From Plasmodium relictum (taxonomy: Eukaryota > Apicomplexa > Aconoidasida > Haemosporida > Plasmodiidae), in the NCBI RefSeq assembly GCF_900005765.1, contig NC_041691.1, forward strand, positions 1,054,001-1,118,000: a DNA stretch of 64,000 bases, given 5' to 3'. The position numbers were made by a program, and so were the translations under genes. Positions 45,613-58,789 of this stretch are shown in pieces. The notes below the pieces were generated by a model. The model made no database searches, had not been told where the DNA came from, and worked only from the letters and a program-made list of their open reading frames with translations. How positions within the stretch are numbered: the first letter of the stretch is position 1; every line of letters starts with the position of its first letter.

Positions 45613-48126
45613 TTTTTATTATAAATAATTTAATACAATTATTTGAATAGTATTATTATGTTCCTTTTATTTGTAAAATTATAAATTACTTTTAAATTTA
45701 TTAATATATATATGTATATTTGTTTACATTTTTTTCTAGTTCTAATATTTTTGAATAATGCAAGACTTTTTCTCTTAATTTTTTGTTTTCTTCAAAAGTT
45801 TCTCTAATTTTTTCAAGAGTTGGCGACATATATTCTTGCACTTCAAAAGTTAAGTCTTGGTTAAAGATAATTATAGCACCTAAATTTTTTATTTTATTAC
45901 AATAATTTGATGCAGAAAATAATGTAATACATTTTCCTTCATGATGACTTTCAATTCCTTTTAAATTCTTAGGAACTTGATGAGATCGAATTAAAATATC
46001 TAAATCATTATTTTTTAAAAATATATCTGTTATATCTGGTCCGAAGCTTATACAATTATTTCCTCTTGCATTATCCCCAATTCCGTTTTTATTTTGGGGA
46101 TCAGACCATAACAAATCAAAAATTATTGTATCTTCATATTTTTCCGGATGTAAAATTTCACACTTCTTTCTATTCAAAGAATTTATTTCTTTTAATGTTA
46201 CGTTTTTATATCTGCATAATCCCCCGTGAACAACAAATATTTTATCTATTATAAAAAAAAAAAAAAAAAAGAAAAAATGTCTTAGCTAAATATATAGATA
46301 AATTAATGAATAGATAAAAAAAATATATAAATTTACTTTGAATATTCACTGCTAGACTTAACAACTCGAAAATATTTTGAAATAAATCAAAGATAGTATT
46401 GTCATATTTAGAAATAACTGAAAAAAAAAATTTTAAGTATATAAAAAAAATAAATCTTCAAATATACTAACATAAAATTAGTGAAAATATTACCTTCATT
46501 ATAAAATCCATATACTTCATTCATATATGAGCATTCATGATTTCCTCTATTAATTACTACATTATCGTAATTACTTAATTTAAAAGTAAATAAAAGTAAA
46601 AATATCTCCGTGGCATTTTCTCCCCTATCAGCTATATCACCATTAAAAATATATCTATATGAGAAAAAAAAAAAAAAAGTAAAATAAATAAAAATAAATT
46701 TAATATTTTTAATAAATATATAAAAAACATTTTTTTTTTTTATTAACATATTATTTGATGATGGTGGGCCAAATCTGTTGAATAACCAAAGAACATCACG
46801 TAACTGTCCATGGACATCTCCTAATAACTTCAAAAAAAAAAATATAAGGACATATATATATATATATATATATATGGGAAAATGAAAAAAAAAAAGGGAA
46901 GTCTATTTTTTTTTATTTTCATTGTTTTACAATTAATTTACTATCTTTCGATTTTTTAGACATATCTATGTTTATTATAGAACTCTTTATATTTTCTTCT
47001 AGCATTTTTTTTGTTTTATCTAATATTGTATACACCAAATTATAGGGCAATGTAATCTAAGAAATAGATAAATAAATAAAAGTTATGTAAAAACTAAATT
47101 ATTAAAAAAATATATCTTTTTAAAAAATGGTAATATATGTATTTACATTTTTAGATGTTAAAAAAAACTGAAACATTTCCATAGCAAATTTTTTATCAAT
47201 TTTATCTTTTAATTGTGGAACTTTAGTTGCATAAAAACTAGACTTAAAAAGTAGTAAGGTATATTATTATATATTAAATTTTAGAAAATAGTATTTTTTT
47301 TTTTTTATGAACTATATATAAACTTATAGAAAAAATAATTTAAAAAAAAATGAATATGTTTACAATGATATATCATTTTTAAAAAAAGTGTGTCTATTAC
47401 TTCATAAGAAATGGTAGAAGCACGAGAAAACTGATTTGAATTACTTGAAAAACATTTAGATGAAAACTGAATTTTTCCCTTTTTCATATCTTTTTTTATT
47501 ATTTTTACTAAAGGTTTATAAATTTCTCTAAGTAAAATTAGTATGTTAAATATTGTTTTCATTTGTAAATATATATATATATATTCATAGTATTTATATA
47601 TGTTTTGTCTCTATTTTCTCTTATATTTTTTTTTAATTACTCATGACTATTTAGAGTTAAATGTTCATGCAAATGTTCGAACTTTCTCCAAACAGTACAA
47701 CAAACAAAAGAATAGAAATTTTTCTTAGCTAAAAATCCCCTGAATATCTTTTGTATCATTATGCATGCACTCTCTTTTTCTAAAATGTTAATAAATATAT
47801 ACAAATTTTATTAATTGAATCTCATATTTATGTTATTTTTCATATAAATATATATATATTATTTAACAGAAAGTTATTAATATAATTAAAAGAAAAATAC
47901 CATCATATAATTTTATTGAATCAACAGAACAAAATATTATTAAATCATCTGTGTCATATATTTTTTTATTTCTATAAATCCCATTTGTATAACCAATTTT
48001 ATTTGTATACTTTGCTGCATATATTTTATACAAATTTCCTTTTTCATTTTTTATATTTTGAATATGTTGAATAATTGATTTATGACCATATATCATCACA
48101 ATATCTTTAACATTATAACTCACCAT
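43551..48126 (-). CDS. PP7: PPEF/PP7-type Ser/Thr phosphatase with IQ motif and EF-hands
   Basis: Sixteen exons in transcript order: 48126-47901, 47779-47641, 47527-47401, 47242-47147, 47056-46931, 46827-46748, 46654-46494, 46417-46337, 46245-45728, 45566-45409, 45327-45023, 44909-44553, 44431-44328, 44202-44098, 44001-43841, 43671-43551; frame kept, 954 residues. An N-terminal IQ motif ([12 protein letters not shown], exon 2) should bind calmodulin. The metal-dependent phosphatase core has all signature elements: [26 protein letters not shown] and RSHQ. The C-terminal third has EF-hand loops: [12 protein letters not shown] (exon 11) and DHFGNGYLDYND (exons 12-13), plus weaker later ones. This is the PPEF/PP7 layout, a calcium-regulated phosphatase. 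An in-frame ATG at 48177 would extend the N-terminus by 17 residues. Confidence 0.92.
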
Positions 48127-48708
48127 TTTATATTTCACAAAAATAAACAAATTTTTATACACAAGTTTTTTTTTCACTTATTGAAATGTTGAAAATATTC
48201 ACAGAAGTATAAATGCTTCAGCAAATAAAAGTTAAAAAATAATTTATTATATATAAAAATAAATTATTATTTGATTTAATATTTAAAAAAAAAATTTCTC
48301 TTTTTTTTTTTTTTAAATATAAAATAGAAATTTCATTTATTTTATAGAACAATTCTATTAAAACATGAAATTTTTTAATTGCACACATAGCAAAAGCTTA
48401 TTTTTTCAAATACATTGAATTAATGATTATAATTTTTTTATAAAATAAAAAAAAAATCTGTTCTTTTTTTTATATTTTTAATTGAATATTATAATTTCTA
48501 AATGTAATGAAATAATTTTTTGAATAATTTAATATGTTGCAATTAATTATGGTATGTTAAAAAAACAAAAAAATAAAAAATGTCTTAAATTTCAAAAAAA
48601 AAATTAAAAAAAACAAAAAATAATTATATATTACGATAAAAAAAACAAAAAATTATAATAAAATAAAAAAATATAAATATACGAATTTTTTCATTTTTAT
48701 ATAACTCA
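48127..48708. other. Intergenic between two minus-strand genes
   Basis: A/T-rich spacer holding the phosphatase promoter and the 3' end of the cyclophilin gene. No other feature seen. Confidence 0.5.
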
Positions 48709-49373
48709 CTATTTAAAAAGTTCTTTATCTTCATTCTTTTGTTTTATATATTTCTACAAAAAGAAATAAATAAAAAAAAAATTATAAAACATATATAAGT
48801 AGAAATATTATTTCCTAATAAAATAATAATTCATTATTTTTTTTTTTTAAATAAAAAATATATATATATTACTCGCATATTAAATTCAGAGTCATAACTT
48901 TTTTTTTTCTCAGTTTCCAATGAATCTACCACCTATAATATAAAAAGTAATATTAATAAAATTGTATATATATTTACTGAATTACATTTATGAAAACTCT
49001 TACATTTTTTTTAATGTCTTCATATTCATAAGCCTATAAAAAAAAGAACATATTTTTATATATAAAAATATACTTATAGTTAGAATATTAATAAATAATA
49101 ATTTTAATGAAAAAGAAATTTACATTTAAAGAATCTACATAAAATTTTAATCCATCAGTATTTAACCAATCATGATTCATAGACTCATTGTTTTTTTCTA
49201 ATTAAAAAAAAAAATTAATAATATATATATATATATATAATATCTACAGTATTATATTTAAATTTTATTCAAACCGCTGTTTAAAAAAAGACCTTTTAAT
49301 CTGTTATCAAACTCTTCTAATTTTTTTAAAGACTATAGAAATAAAAAATATAAATTAAAAAAAAAAAAATTAG

Positions 49374-49413
<40 letters not shown>

Positions 49414-50766
49414 CCAATTTTTCTCTTTCTGTTTTAGACATTTTTTTATATTTTTTCATATTCTTTAAATATACTTCATTCTGAAAAAAAAAAAAAAAAA
49501 ATAATTATTTTATTTTTCTAGTATATATTAAATATGTATTCGTATATTACTAAATCAGCAAGTTCATTTATACTTCTTGGATTTTTATTTTTCTTATTGC
49601 ATGCTGCTTCTATAGTGTTTGTCCTTTTTTTTAATATATTAATTTTTTCTATTTTTGACTCTTCATCTTTTTTTTTATTTATCAACGATGGATTATCATT
49701 TTCATTTTTTGTATCAAATTGATTGGCATTTATTTTTTTTAATTCATTACTATGCCTGCTAAAGTCATTTGCTTTATTATTTTTTTTAATTTCAATTTCA
49801 TATTTTGAACTTGTGTTATCTAAACTTTTTTTATCAATACTTTTCTCCTCTTCATTTTTTTCTTCTTTTTTTTTTCCTGTTTCTTTTTTTTTATTAATTT
49901 TCTCTTTTTCATTCTTTTCTTCTTTATTTTTCTCTTTGTTTATCTTTTCTTCATTTTCCTCCTTTTTCTCTTTTTCTTCTCCGCTTTTCTCCTTTTCATT
50001 TTCTTCTTCTTCATTTTCAGATCCTTCGTCTACACCACTGATATTGTAATTAAATGATAGTAGATTATATTTTAGTTGCTTTTTTTCTTTTCTTTTTAAA
50101 TCTTCATATTTTGTATTTGATTTATTGTCTTTTAAATTGTCTTCATAATTAATATATGGAACCAAATGGTGAAACGGATTTTCAATAATTTTTATATATT
50201 CAATATATGGAATATCCTCTATGGGTTCATCATTTTTATTAGTTTTTATGTTGTTAAATTTTAGTAAATTATAAATACTGTGTTTTGCTACTTTCCCAAA
50301 CAATGTACTTTTATTATTTAAATATTCTACCTTATCTAGTGTAATAAAAAATTGACTACCATTAGATGGTTTGTCTATATTTAAATTAGCAAAAGATAAA
50401 CACCCACAGTATAGAAATTTTAGCCTACTATTGTATTCATTTTGAAATGGTTCTTTAAAAGCATATTCATTATCTAAAAAATAAAAAATAAAATAAATTT
50501 TTACAACCTAAAAAACAAAAAAATATATATATATATATATATTTACGTAATCCAGTATTTGTGTGATCTCCAGTTTGAATTAAAAATTTTGGTATAACTC
50601 GAAAAAATTTATTTTTATTATAATAATTATTTAAACATAATTGAATAAAATTTTTACAAGCTATTGGGCATTCATTGCTAAAAAGTAAAACTTCTAATTC
50701 GCCCAAACTAGTATATATAATTACTTTTCCTGATGTTTTCGGTTCAATACTATAAACTTCTGACAT
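48709..50766 (-). CDS. CWC27: CWC27-like spliceosomal cyclophilin
   Basis: Eight exons in transcript order: 50766-50547, 50473-49551, 49480-49415, 49332-49275, 49197-49124, 49033-49004, 48932-48873, 48753-48709; frame kept, 491 residues, close to human CWC27. The N-terminus MSEVYSIEPKTSGKVIIYT and the segment NFIQLCLNNYY closely follow CWC27. The cyclophilin domain (~1-190) keeps FRVIP and SQFFITL. At the canonical FHRV position it reads FFRV, and the usual active-site Trp position is not conserved, so prolyl isomerase activity may be weak; this is also so in animal CWC27. The middle is Lys/Glu-rich. The last six small exons encode the helical C-terminal part. CWC27 acts in the activated spliceosome. 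Confidence 0.85.
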
Positions 50767-50813
50767 TTATTCAATTAAAAAAAAAAAAAATAGAAGTTGT
50801 AATTTTTTAATAC

Positions 50814-50868
<55 letters not shown>

Positions 50869-52513
50869 TTTGTTTATTTATTTTTATATATATTTTTTTG
50901 TTTTAAAACGACAATTTTTAAAATTTATTTCACTAAAAATTAAAAATGCAATTCTTTTTTTTCACATATACACTATTTTTTTTATCTTTTTAATAAATTT
51001 GTTTATTATTTCATTTTTTTTTTTTAATTTATTATGCTTTTTATCTTTTAAATATACAATTCTTTATTTCATGTTTTAAAATTTATGAATCAAGAGATGA
51101 TTAAGTATTCTTTATAAATCTTTAGTTAAAAAAAAAAAAAAATGACAAGGAGAATTTAATTTTTATAATTATTTTTATTATTTCTGTATTTATTTAAAAT
51201 TTTAAGGTTAAGTGAAATGTATATGAGTTTTTATACGCTTTGAAGAATATTTTCATTTTTAAATAAAATTTTAAACATAAATATAATTTTATTTAAAAAT
51301 GAAAAGGAAACTGCAGTATAAGAATGATTTTAGAAAATACAGACATTTTTTTAAGTAATAATTTTTAAAATAATTATATTTAAATTTCAATTATATATTA
51401 GATGCATATCTATTTATTTAATACAAAAATGAAATGATTTTATAAAAATGTTAAAATTTTTGAATATTTCAAAGAGTTTTTTCATATATGAAGTTGTGAA
51501 ATAATACTTTTAATTATTTAAATTCTTCAGTGTTCTTATTATCACATAATTTACTATCTGCATATTATATTTTTCTGAAACTTGAAATTAAAGAGATTAA
51601 GAAAAGGTTTACATCGAAATTTTCTTTTTTTTTGTATTTTTTTGTATTTTTTCGCACATAATTATAGATATTTACAGAAAAAAAAAAATTTTACATTAAC
51701 ACTCAATAAGAAATTAAAATATATTTTTTGTTAGATATATGCACCATAAAAGTATTTTTTTTTTTATAAATATGTACAGTTTTATCTTACCATTTTTCTA
51801 AAAGTTTTGGTTGTATTCCCTTTTTCTGAAATAATAATAAGGATTTTTTAAAGTGTATTCTTTATAAAAAATTCGAAAAAAACATTCTTTTTCATAAATT
51901 TTTATTATTATATCAATTTTAACAATGTGTTTAAAAATATTTTAATTGTATTTAAAATAAGTACTTAAATGTTTTTTTTTTTTTTTCTACATAAATAAAA
52001 CATATATAGATGAAAAAAAAAAAAAAAAATAAACAAATAAATGAACAAAAAAAAAAAAAAAAACGAATAAATGAATAAATTAATAAAATAATGATATAGA
52101 CAAAAATAGTAAGCAAATAAATTAATAAGTAAGCATATGAATAAACAAATTAATAAGATAAAATCAATTAGTACAATTAAAAAAAAAAAATTTATATATT
52201 TAAAATAAATATATTTTAAAACCTATCAATACAATTAATAGGATAGTTTTTTTTTTTTTTATCTTTTTATAAAAAACAAAAAGAAAAAAAATCTTAAAAT
52301 TTAATAATAAAGATTAAAAATTTCTTCTTTTAATAAAATTTTCCTACGAATCATTATTACTAGCTCTATATATGTGTAATTTTTGGATTATATTTATATT
52401 TTTACTATTACATATTCATAATTTTTTGTACTGATTCATACAATAATAATAAACATTAATATTTATTTAATATAATAATGCATATATATATATATACTTG
52501 AACATTTTTTTTC
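50767..52513. promoter_or_regulatory. Intergenic, CWC27 promoter side
   Basis: 1.7 kb between the start of the CWC27-like gene and the stop of the ankyrin gene. It has a (TA)n run at 50819-50864 and poly-A tracts near 52012-52065. No box C/D pairs or exons seen. Confidence 0.5.
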
Positions 52514-55351
52514 TTAAAAAAAAGTGCAAAGATAATAAAAAATATCATATGATAAAAGAGATATTATATGATTTTTTCTTTTTAGCCTAATAATCCAAGC
52601 ATTTCTTAAATTAATTTTTCTTGAATGCTGCATAATAAATTGTTTGATTTCATTATCTTCTGTTAGATCAATTGGTAAGTTGTTGCAGCTAGTTTTCATA
52701 AATATATTTGCTCCTCTTTTTACTAAACTTTTAAATATTTTAATATTACCAGTTATGGAAGCAGCATGAATTGGGAAAAGTTGTAAACGAACATCAAAAT
52801 AATTAGGATCTGCTCCTTTTTTTAAAATTATATCAACAATTTTATAATTTCCAGATGTTATTGCACAGCATAATATTTTACTTGTTATTCTTTTTTTAAA
52901 AATAGATTTAAATTTTAAATAATAATGTATTTCTAAATTTTTTGTATAAACGTTATATTTCTTCATTATACTCACAATTTCCTTCATTTTTTTATTTAAT
53001 GATTGTTCAATTTGTTGGCATATTAAATATTTAACAATACCCTTATGCCCTTCAAATGAAGCATAATGAACTGGTTCCAATAAATTTAAATCTAAGCATG
53101 AAATATCGGCCCCATTTTCAGTTAATAATTTTACTATTTCGAAATTTCCCATCATAGAAGCAGCGTGTAAAGCAGAATCATATTTTTCATCTAAATTTAA
53201 ATTTAATAGAGCACCATTTTCTAATAAATATCTGCAAACATTCAAATGATTAGATATAGAAGCACACCATAGAGGGGTTTCATTGTCAGAAGATAAAGCA
53301 TTTATATCAGCATTATTATCAATTAAAAATTTTAGAGACTCCATGTCTCCTTTTGATGCAGATAAGTGTAATGGAGTAAATTTTCTTATTCTTGTTTTAC
53401 TGTTCACATCTGTTCCTGATTTTAGAATATTTTTTATTAATTCAATGTTTCCTTCTTTTGTTGCTAAGTGAATTGGTTGCAAGTCAGAAATATTATCAAT
53501 CATGGATAAATTTTCTAAATTTCCTCTATATTCATCCATATATACGTCCAGTTCACTATAATTAAGATCATTATTTTCATTTATATTTTCATTTACTTCT
53601 ATTATGCTATCATTATTCCTACAAAAATTTATTAAATATGCTTCTACTGTTTCATGCTCATCACTTTTATTATTAACAAATTTTTTTACAGAATGTTTTT
53701 TTTTATTTTGATCACTGCAAATATTTATGTGAACCCTTTTATTTTCTTTTTTTTTCTTTTTTTCTTCTTTCAAAATACCTCTCTTTTTCTCTTTTTTATC
53801 TATATAATTACTAAAAACTTTTTCCTTTTTTATTTTTTCCAATTTATTTTTTGTTCCTTTCTTTTCTTTTTTTTTTTTTTTTTTACATTTATATGATTCT
53901 GTATTATCATATTCCTTATGCAGATGCTCATTCTTCCACTTAATAGGGTTTAACTTAAGATATTTATTAATTTTATTATAATTATATATGCACTTGCTAT
54001 TATTTTGTTGCTTTTTAATGTTTACACGTTTAAACCTATAATAAACTTTGTTGATAGAATATATGAACTTACAGGTATAGCAATTTAAATTATATAATTC
54101 TATGTGATTTTTGCAAATTAAATTTTTTATACGCTTTTTCTTATTTTTATTAAAAATTTTATATAACTTTTTATAAAATATTTCATTATATGCTACTTTG
54201 ATTTCCTTATAAATGATTCCATTAAATTTATTAGATTGTTTGTTACTTTTTCTTTCAAGGAAATTTATATAATTTTCTTTTGACTTATATGCCATACCTC
54301 TATTTTCATTGTAAACATCATTTTTAATAAAATGACTTGATATAATTTTATCATTTAAACTGACACATGAATAAGATTTATCATAAATATCATTATTAAA
54401 TTTTTTTTTGTTATACTCTTCTTCAATGCTTATTTTCTTTATTGCTTTTTTTTCGCTAACAGAACTTAGAAAGTATTGTTTCATATAATCATAAAAAAGG
54501 TTAGAATCCATATATTTTGAATCGCATCCTATGTTTTTTTTTTCTATATTTTCATTAGATTTGTTGTCTAGACAAACACTAGTTTTTTCTACAAACCATT
54601 CCTTATTTTCATTTTTAATATTTTTATTATCCTCTGAAAACATAAAATTATTTCCTTTTTTTTTATTTAATCTATTAATATTTGTGTATTTTTTATTTAG
54701 ACTATTTTTATTCACTTTTTTACGATCATCTAATAATATATAGTCATTTTTATTATTCATAATATGGGTATTCTTTTCCTTTTCCTTTTCCTTTTCCTTT
54801 TCCTTTTCCTTTCCCTTTCCCTTTCCCTTTCCCTTTTTTTTCTTTTTTTCTTTTTCTTTTTTTTCTTTTTTTCTTTCTTGATAATTATATAACAATATTT
54901 TAATTAACTCTAATAATAAATTTTTATTTTTTTTTGTATCGTAATATTTTAAAATATAATTTTTTTCATTTCCCTTTTCTATAGAATGATTTATAATTTT
55001 ATTAATTAGAAAAGTTATATAATTATTTAGTTGTGCTTTCACATTTAAAATACTGAATAACTCAAATTGTAAATTTATAAAATTTGATTTGCCTTTTATA
55101 ACACTATACGTAATTTTATTTCTGAATTTTTTTAGAAATAAATTAAGAACATTTAGTTTAATATCAAATAAGGATTTACAATGAAAAATTTTCTTATATA
55201 GCAATTTAATAAAAATGAGTTTAATTTTACCATTGTTTATATTTATAAAATGTAGTAAAATTTTTAATTGTACATATATCCTTTTTAATTTATGAAAATA
55301 TATATCTTTCTTTTTTTTTTTATTTAAAGACAATAGTTTTTTTTTAAACAT
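52514..55351 (-). CDS. Ankyrin-repeat protein, unknown function
   Basis: Single exon, 945 residues, ATG at 55351. The first ~600 residues are very basic and Lys/Asn-rich, with a simple GK/EK tract (genomic 54770-54860). Ankyrin repeats start near residue 630: LQPIHLATKEGNIELIKNIL, then FTPLHLSASKGDMESLKFLI, TPLWCASISNHLNVCRYLL, SALHAASMMGNFEIVKLL, PVHYASFEGHKGIVKYLI. After a helical spacer there are two or three more (LCCAITSGNYKIV, FPIHAASITGNIKIF). The repeats hold the PLHxAxxxG consensus, so they should fold as a stacked protein-binding surface. No catalytic domain is visible. The partner and location are unknown. Confidence 0.85.
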   Translation of the reverse strand: MFKKKLLSLNKKKKKDIYFHKLKRIYVQLKILLHFININNGKIKLIFIKLLYKKIFHCKSLFDIKLNVLNLFLKKFRNKITYSVIKGKSNFINLQFELFSILNVKAQLNNYITFLINKIINHSIEKGNEKNYILKYYDTKKNKNLLLELIKILLYNYQERKKEKKEKEKKKKKGKGKGKGKEKEKEKEKEKEKNTHIMNNKNDYILLDDRKKVNKNSLNKKYTNINRLNKKKGNNFMFSEDNKNIKNENKEWFVEKTSVCLDNKSNENIEKKNIGCDSKYMDSNLFYDYMKQYFLSSVSEKKAIKKISIEEEYNKKKFNNDIYDKSYSCVSLNDKIISSHFIKNDVYNENRGMAYKSKENYINFLERKSNKQSNKFNGIIYKEIKVAYNEIFYKKLYKIFNKNKKKRIKNLICKNHIELYNLNCYTCKFIYSINKVYYRFKRVNIKKQQNNSKCIYNYNKINKYLKLNPIKWKNEHLHKEYDNTESYKCKKKKKKEKKGTKNKLEKIKKEKVFSNYIDKKEKKRGILKEEKKKKKENKRVHINICSDQNKKKHSVKKFVNNKSDEHETVEAYLINFCRNNDSIIEVNENINENNDLNYSELDVYMDEYRGNLENLSMIDNISDLQPIHLATKEGNIELIKNILKSGTDVNSKTRIRKFTPLHLSASKGDMESLKFLIDNNADINALSSDNETPLWCASISNHLNVCRYLLENGALLNLNLDEKYDSALHAASMMGNFEIVKLLTENGADISCLDLNLLEPVHYASFEGHKGIVKYLICQQIEQSLNKKMKEIVSIMKKYNVYTKNLEIHYYLKFKSIFKKRITSKILCCAITSGNYKIVDIILKKGADPNYFDVRLQLFPIHAASITGNIKIFKSLVKRGANIFMKTSCNNLPIDLTEDNEIKQFIMQHSRKINLRNAWIIRLKRKNHIISLLSYDIFYYLCTFF
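54770..54860 (-). repeat. Hexamer repeat encoding GK and EK runs
   Basis: On the + strand CCTTTT units pass into CCCTTT units; read on the minus strand these give Glu-Lys and Gly-Lys alternation inside the ankyrin gene's basic N-terminal half. Confidence 0.85.
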
Positions 55352-58300
55352 TTTTTATTTTTGTAAAATATAATTTTTTTTTTATTTTTAAATTAAAAAA
55401 GAAAAATATATGGAAATAAATTATTCTGAGTTTATAAAATTTATATGTTCATCTAATCTTCTTGAGTATTCTATATAATATATATATATATATATGTATA
55501 TAGATATATATGTATACATATATTTATGTATATATGTATATATGTATACATATATTTATGTATGTATGTATATATGTATACACATATGTATGTATGTATT
55601 TATACTTTGTTTTACTTTCTCATTTCCTAATTTTAAGATATATCAATTATATACATGCATCTATCTATATTTACAATATAAAATTATAAAATACCATAGG
55701 ATAACTATTCAAATTAATAAAAATTCAAAGGAAACATAACAAAGAATAGAATAAAAAAAAAAGGTAAATAATAAAAAAAAAAAATTAATAAATAAATAAA
55801 CAAAAAAATAAACAAAAAATAGAATACAAAATATCAAGAGAAATAAAAAAAAAATTAAAATAAGGTGATAAAGATAGAAAAATATTTTTAGAAGCGAAGC
55901 TATTTTTATATATATATATGCATTAACACATCAGTGTCGTTATATTAATAAATTAAATTATTTTGTAAAACATTTCATTTTTGTTTACTCTATTAAATTT
56001 TAATTTCTACATAAGTTTTTTTTCTTAAATATTAAATACTAAATATAAATAGTGACAATATCTAAATATAATAATTTGGTATTAATTAAAAAAAAATAAT
56101 GTCAAATATAATTTAAAAAAAAAAACAAAAACAAAAAAAAATTACAAGCATTTAAAATTAAATTATCCATTTTTTATTTTTATTATTAAGAATTAAAATA
56201 AAAAAAAAAAAAGATATATAAAACAGATACATAGAAAATTTATAAATAGTGTTATTTTATAAAATAAAATTGCAATCAATAATAAAAATATATATGGAGG
56301 AAAAAAAAAAAAAAAAATTTAACTCTACAGTTACACATGAACAAACTTTCTTGATAATTTGCATCTTTTTTTTTTTTTTTAAAAGAAAAATTCTCTTAAA
56401 AATATATTATATTAATAGTTTTTTTTTAAATTTTTTTTTCTCCTTTTATTATTTGTTTGCATTATAAATATATAAAAGCATAGTTTGCTTCCTTTTCTAG
56501 TAAACAAGAAAAAAAGTTACACACAATAAAAGACATTACTTTTATAATACAATTTTAAACAAAAATATATTTTTTTTTATAAAATAAATAATAATATATA
56601 TATTATCTTTTTTTTTTTTTTTTCAAAAGAAAATATATATTTTTTTAATTATTTACTAATGCATAATTAATTAAAATAAACATAGAATAATAGAAAATAG
56701 AATCAAAGAAAATATTCTTTTGAAGAGTTTATTGATATTAATAATATTTAAAATGTTTCATACTATTTTCTATTCTTTTATAAAAAATGAAAAAAAATAA
56801 AGATAATGTAAAAGGAACAGAAACAACATTCTATTTAATTAATACTGTAAATTTAAAAAAAGTATTCGATGTAAACCAATTTTCCTTTTTATTATGTTAT
56901 GTTTATATTATATTGCTGGTTAAGTGATAATAATTTTTCAAAATTACAAATTACGATGAAAAATTAAATTATTTCTTAAGATGTGTGCTTTAGAAGTGCA
57001 TTTTTTTTCCCCCCAATTTTCATTTTAAATATTTTAAAAAGAAATTCAAAATATGTGTGTATTTTATTTAATTTATTCTTTTTCTTATATTTATGATAAC
57101 TTTATATATATTATTAATTTTATGTTTTCCCTTTTTTTAGTTTTATTTTTGTTTTTCATTTAGTTATATAAACTCTTAATTTTTCTTAGTTTTAAATAAT
57201 TAAAAAAAAAAAGAATAAAATTTCTCTGAATATAGACAAATATAAATATGTACAAAAAATACATTTTATTAAGTGTATACTTTTCCCTTTTCATTTAATA
57301 GTTTATAATATTTTCTAAATTTTTATTCGTAAAATTTATAAATACCGTTGTAAATTTTCATAAATATTGATAGATTATTTCATAAATATACTCTCGTAAA
57401 AGTTATGACGAAAACAATTATCTTTTAATATATATATATTTTTTTATCCTTTTAGGAAATTTTATTTTTTTTTATGCAAGTAAAATTTAAGAATATATTT
57501 TTTATATAAAATATACAACAGAATAATATTTTTATTTAAATTCATATTAAGATTTACAAGAATTTTAGCTTTTAGGTTTCGTAGAATTCTTGAGGATATA
57601 TATATTAATGATAACAAATGAAAAAACAATTTTTTATAGGGAGGAATGTACATATAACATAATTTTTTAAATGTACTATAAAATGTTCAATTATATAAAA
57701 TAGAATATAATTAAATAGATAAATATATAATAAAAATATACTTTCAAAATAAACATTATGAATCCTCTCAAATAAATCATTGAAAATTAATTATTCATAA
57801 TTTATTTAATATAAAAAAAAAACTATATTAATTTTGAAAAAATTATATTTTCTTTATCGGTACATTTTATTTTAATTAAATACAATTTTTTTAAAATTTC
57901 ATATTTTTATTTTTTTATATATTAGATAATCAAAAAGTATAACTCTCAATAGCTCAGAAAATATATTTTATATACCACTGTTGTAATAATAAGATATTTT
58001 AAAATTATTTTGTATAATTATACAGTTGTAACAATTAAAATTTTTCTATTTTAAAAAAACAAAAATAAGTTAAATGACCATACGATAATTTCTTTATTCG
58101 ATAACTTTTCTTCTTTTTTTCCTTCTTCCTTTATATAAAATTAAAAACATATTTTATATGATTGAAAATGATAATTTTAATTTTAAAATTATGAATTAAT
58201 ATAATATATATGTGATAGTGTATGCATTTGGCCCCTATTTAAAAATATTTAGTTAAAAAATATTCTCATTTTAACTGAAAAATATAAAAAAAAATTACAT

Positions 58301-58789
58301 ACATTTATATAATACTTATTTAGCTTATATTAGTGAAATAAAAAAAAAAAAGGGGTTTCAATATTTTAATTAAATATCAATTTAAATTTAATATTTTAAT
58401 AGCTTTCCAAAAAAAATGTTAATAAAAAAATATAGTGATTTAAAGTATTATAAAAATTATATATATATTTTTCATTATAATTTGGTTGAAAATTTTTAAA
58501 AAAGCACGTAAATTCTATTTTCAAAAAAAAAAAAGAAAAAAAAAATTAATAAAAAAAAAAAAAAATACATAAAAATAATAAAAAAGATATAATCAGATAT
58601 GATGAATCAAATTATGTTATATAAATATAGGGATTCTCTTATATAGAAAGTTTCTTTTTTTTTACATATAATAGAATGATATAAATTTACTATAAATGTA
58701 AAAAAAAAATTTTTAATATTTTTAATTTTATTTATTTTCTAATATAAAAGAATTTTTAATATATATATATAAATATTGGGATTTTAAAA
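55352..58789. promoter_or_regulatory. Long divergent intergenic region, 3.4 kb
   Basis: Lies between the starts of the ankyrin gene (-) and NOG2 (+). It contains TA/TATG-rich microsatellite sequence at 55478-55595, many poly-A/T tracts and a few short open frames without conserved features. No snoRNA boxes or tRNA fold found. Confidence 0.5.
55478..55595. repeat. TA / TATG / TATACA microsatellite
   Basis: Interspersed TATA, TATG and TACATA units form an imperfect repeat upstream of the ankyrin gene. The 81-codon Tyr-rich frame at 55494-55739 begins in it and is not considered coding. Confidence 0.75.

Noticed and set aside
55494-55739. Tyr/Ile-rich 81-codon frame
   Set aside because: It begins in a TATA/TATG microsatellite and reads like translated repeat.
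57462-57653. 63-codon minus-strand frame
   Set aside because: Composition matches random A/T-rich sequence; no splice partners or homology recognised.
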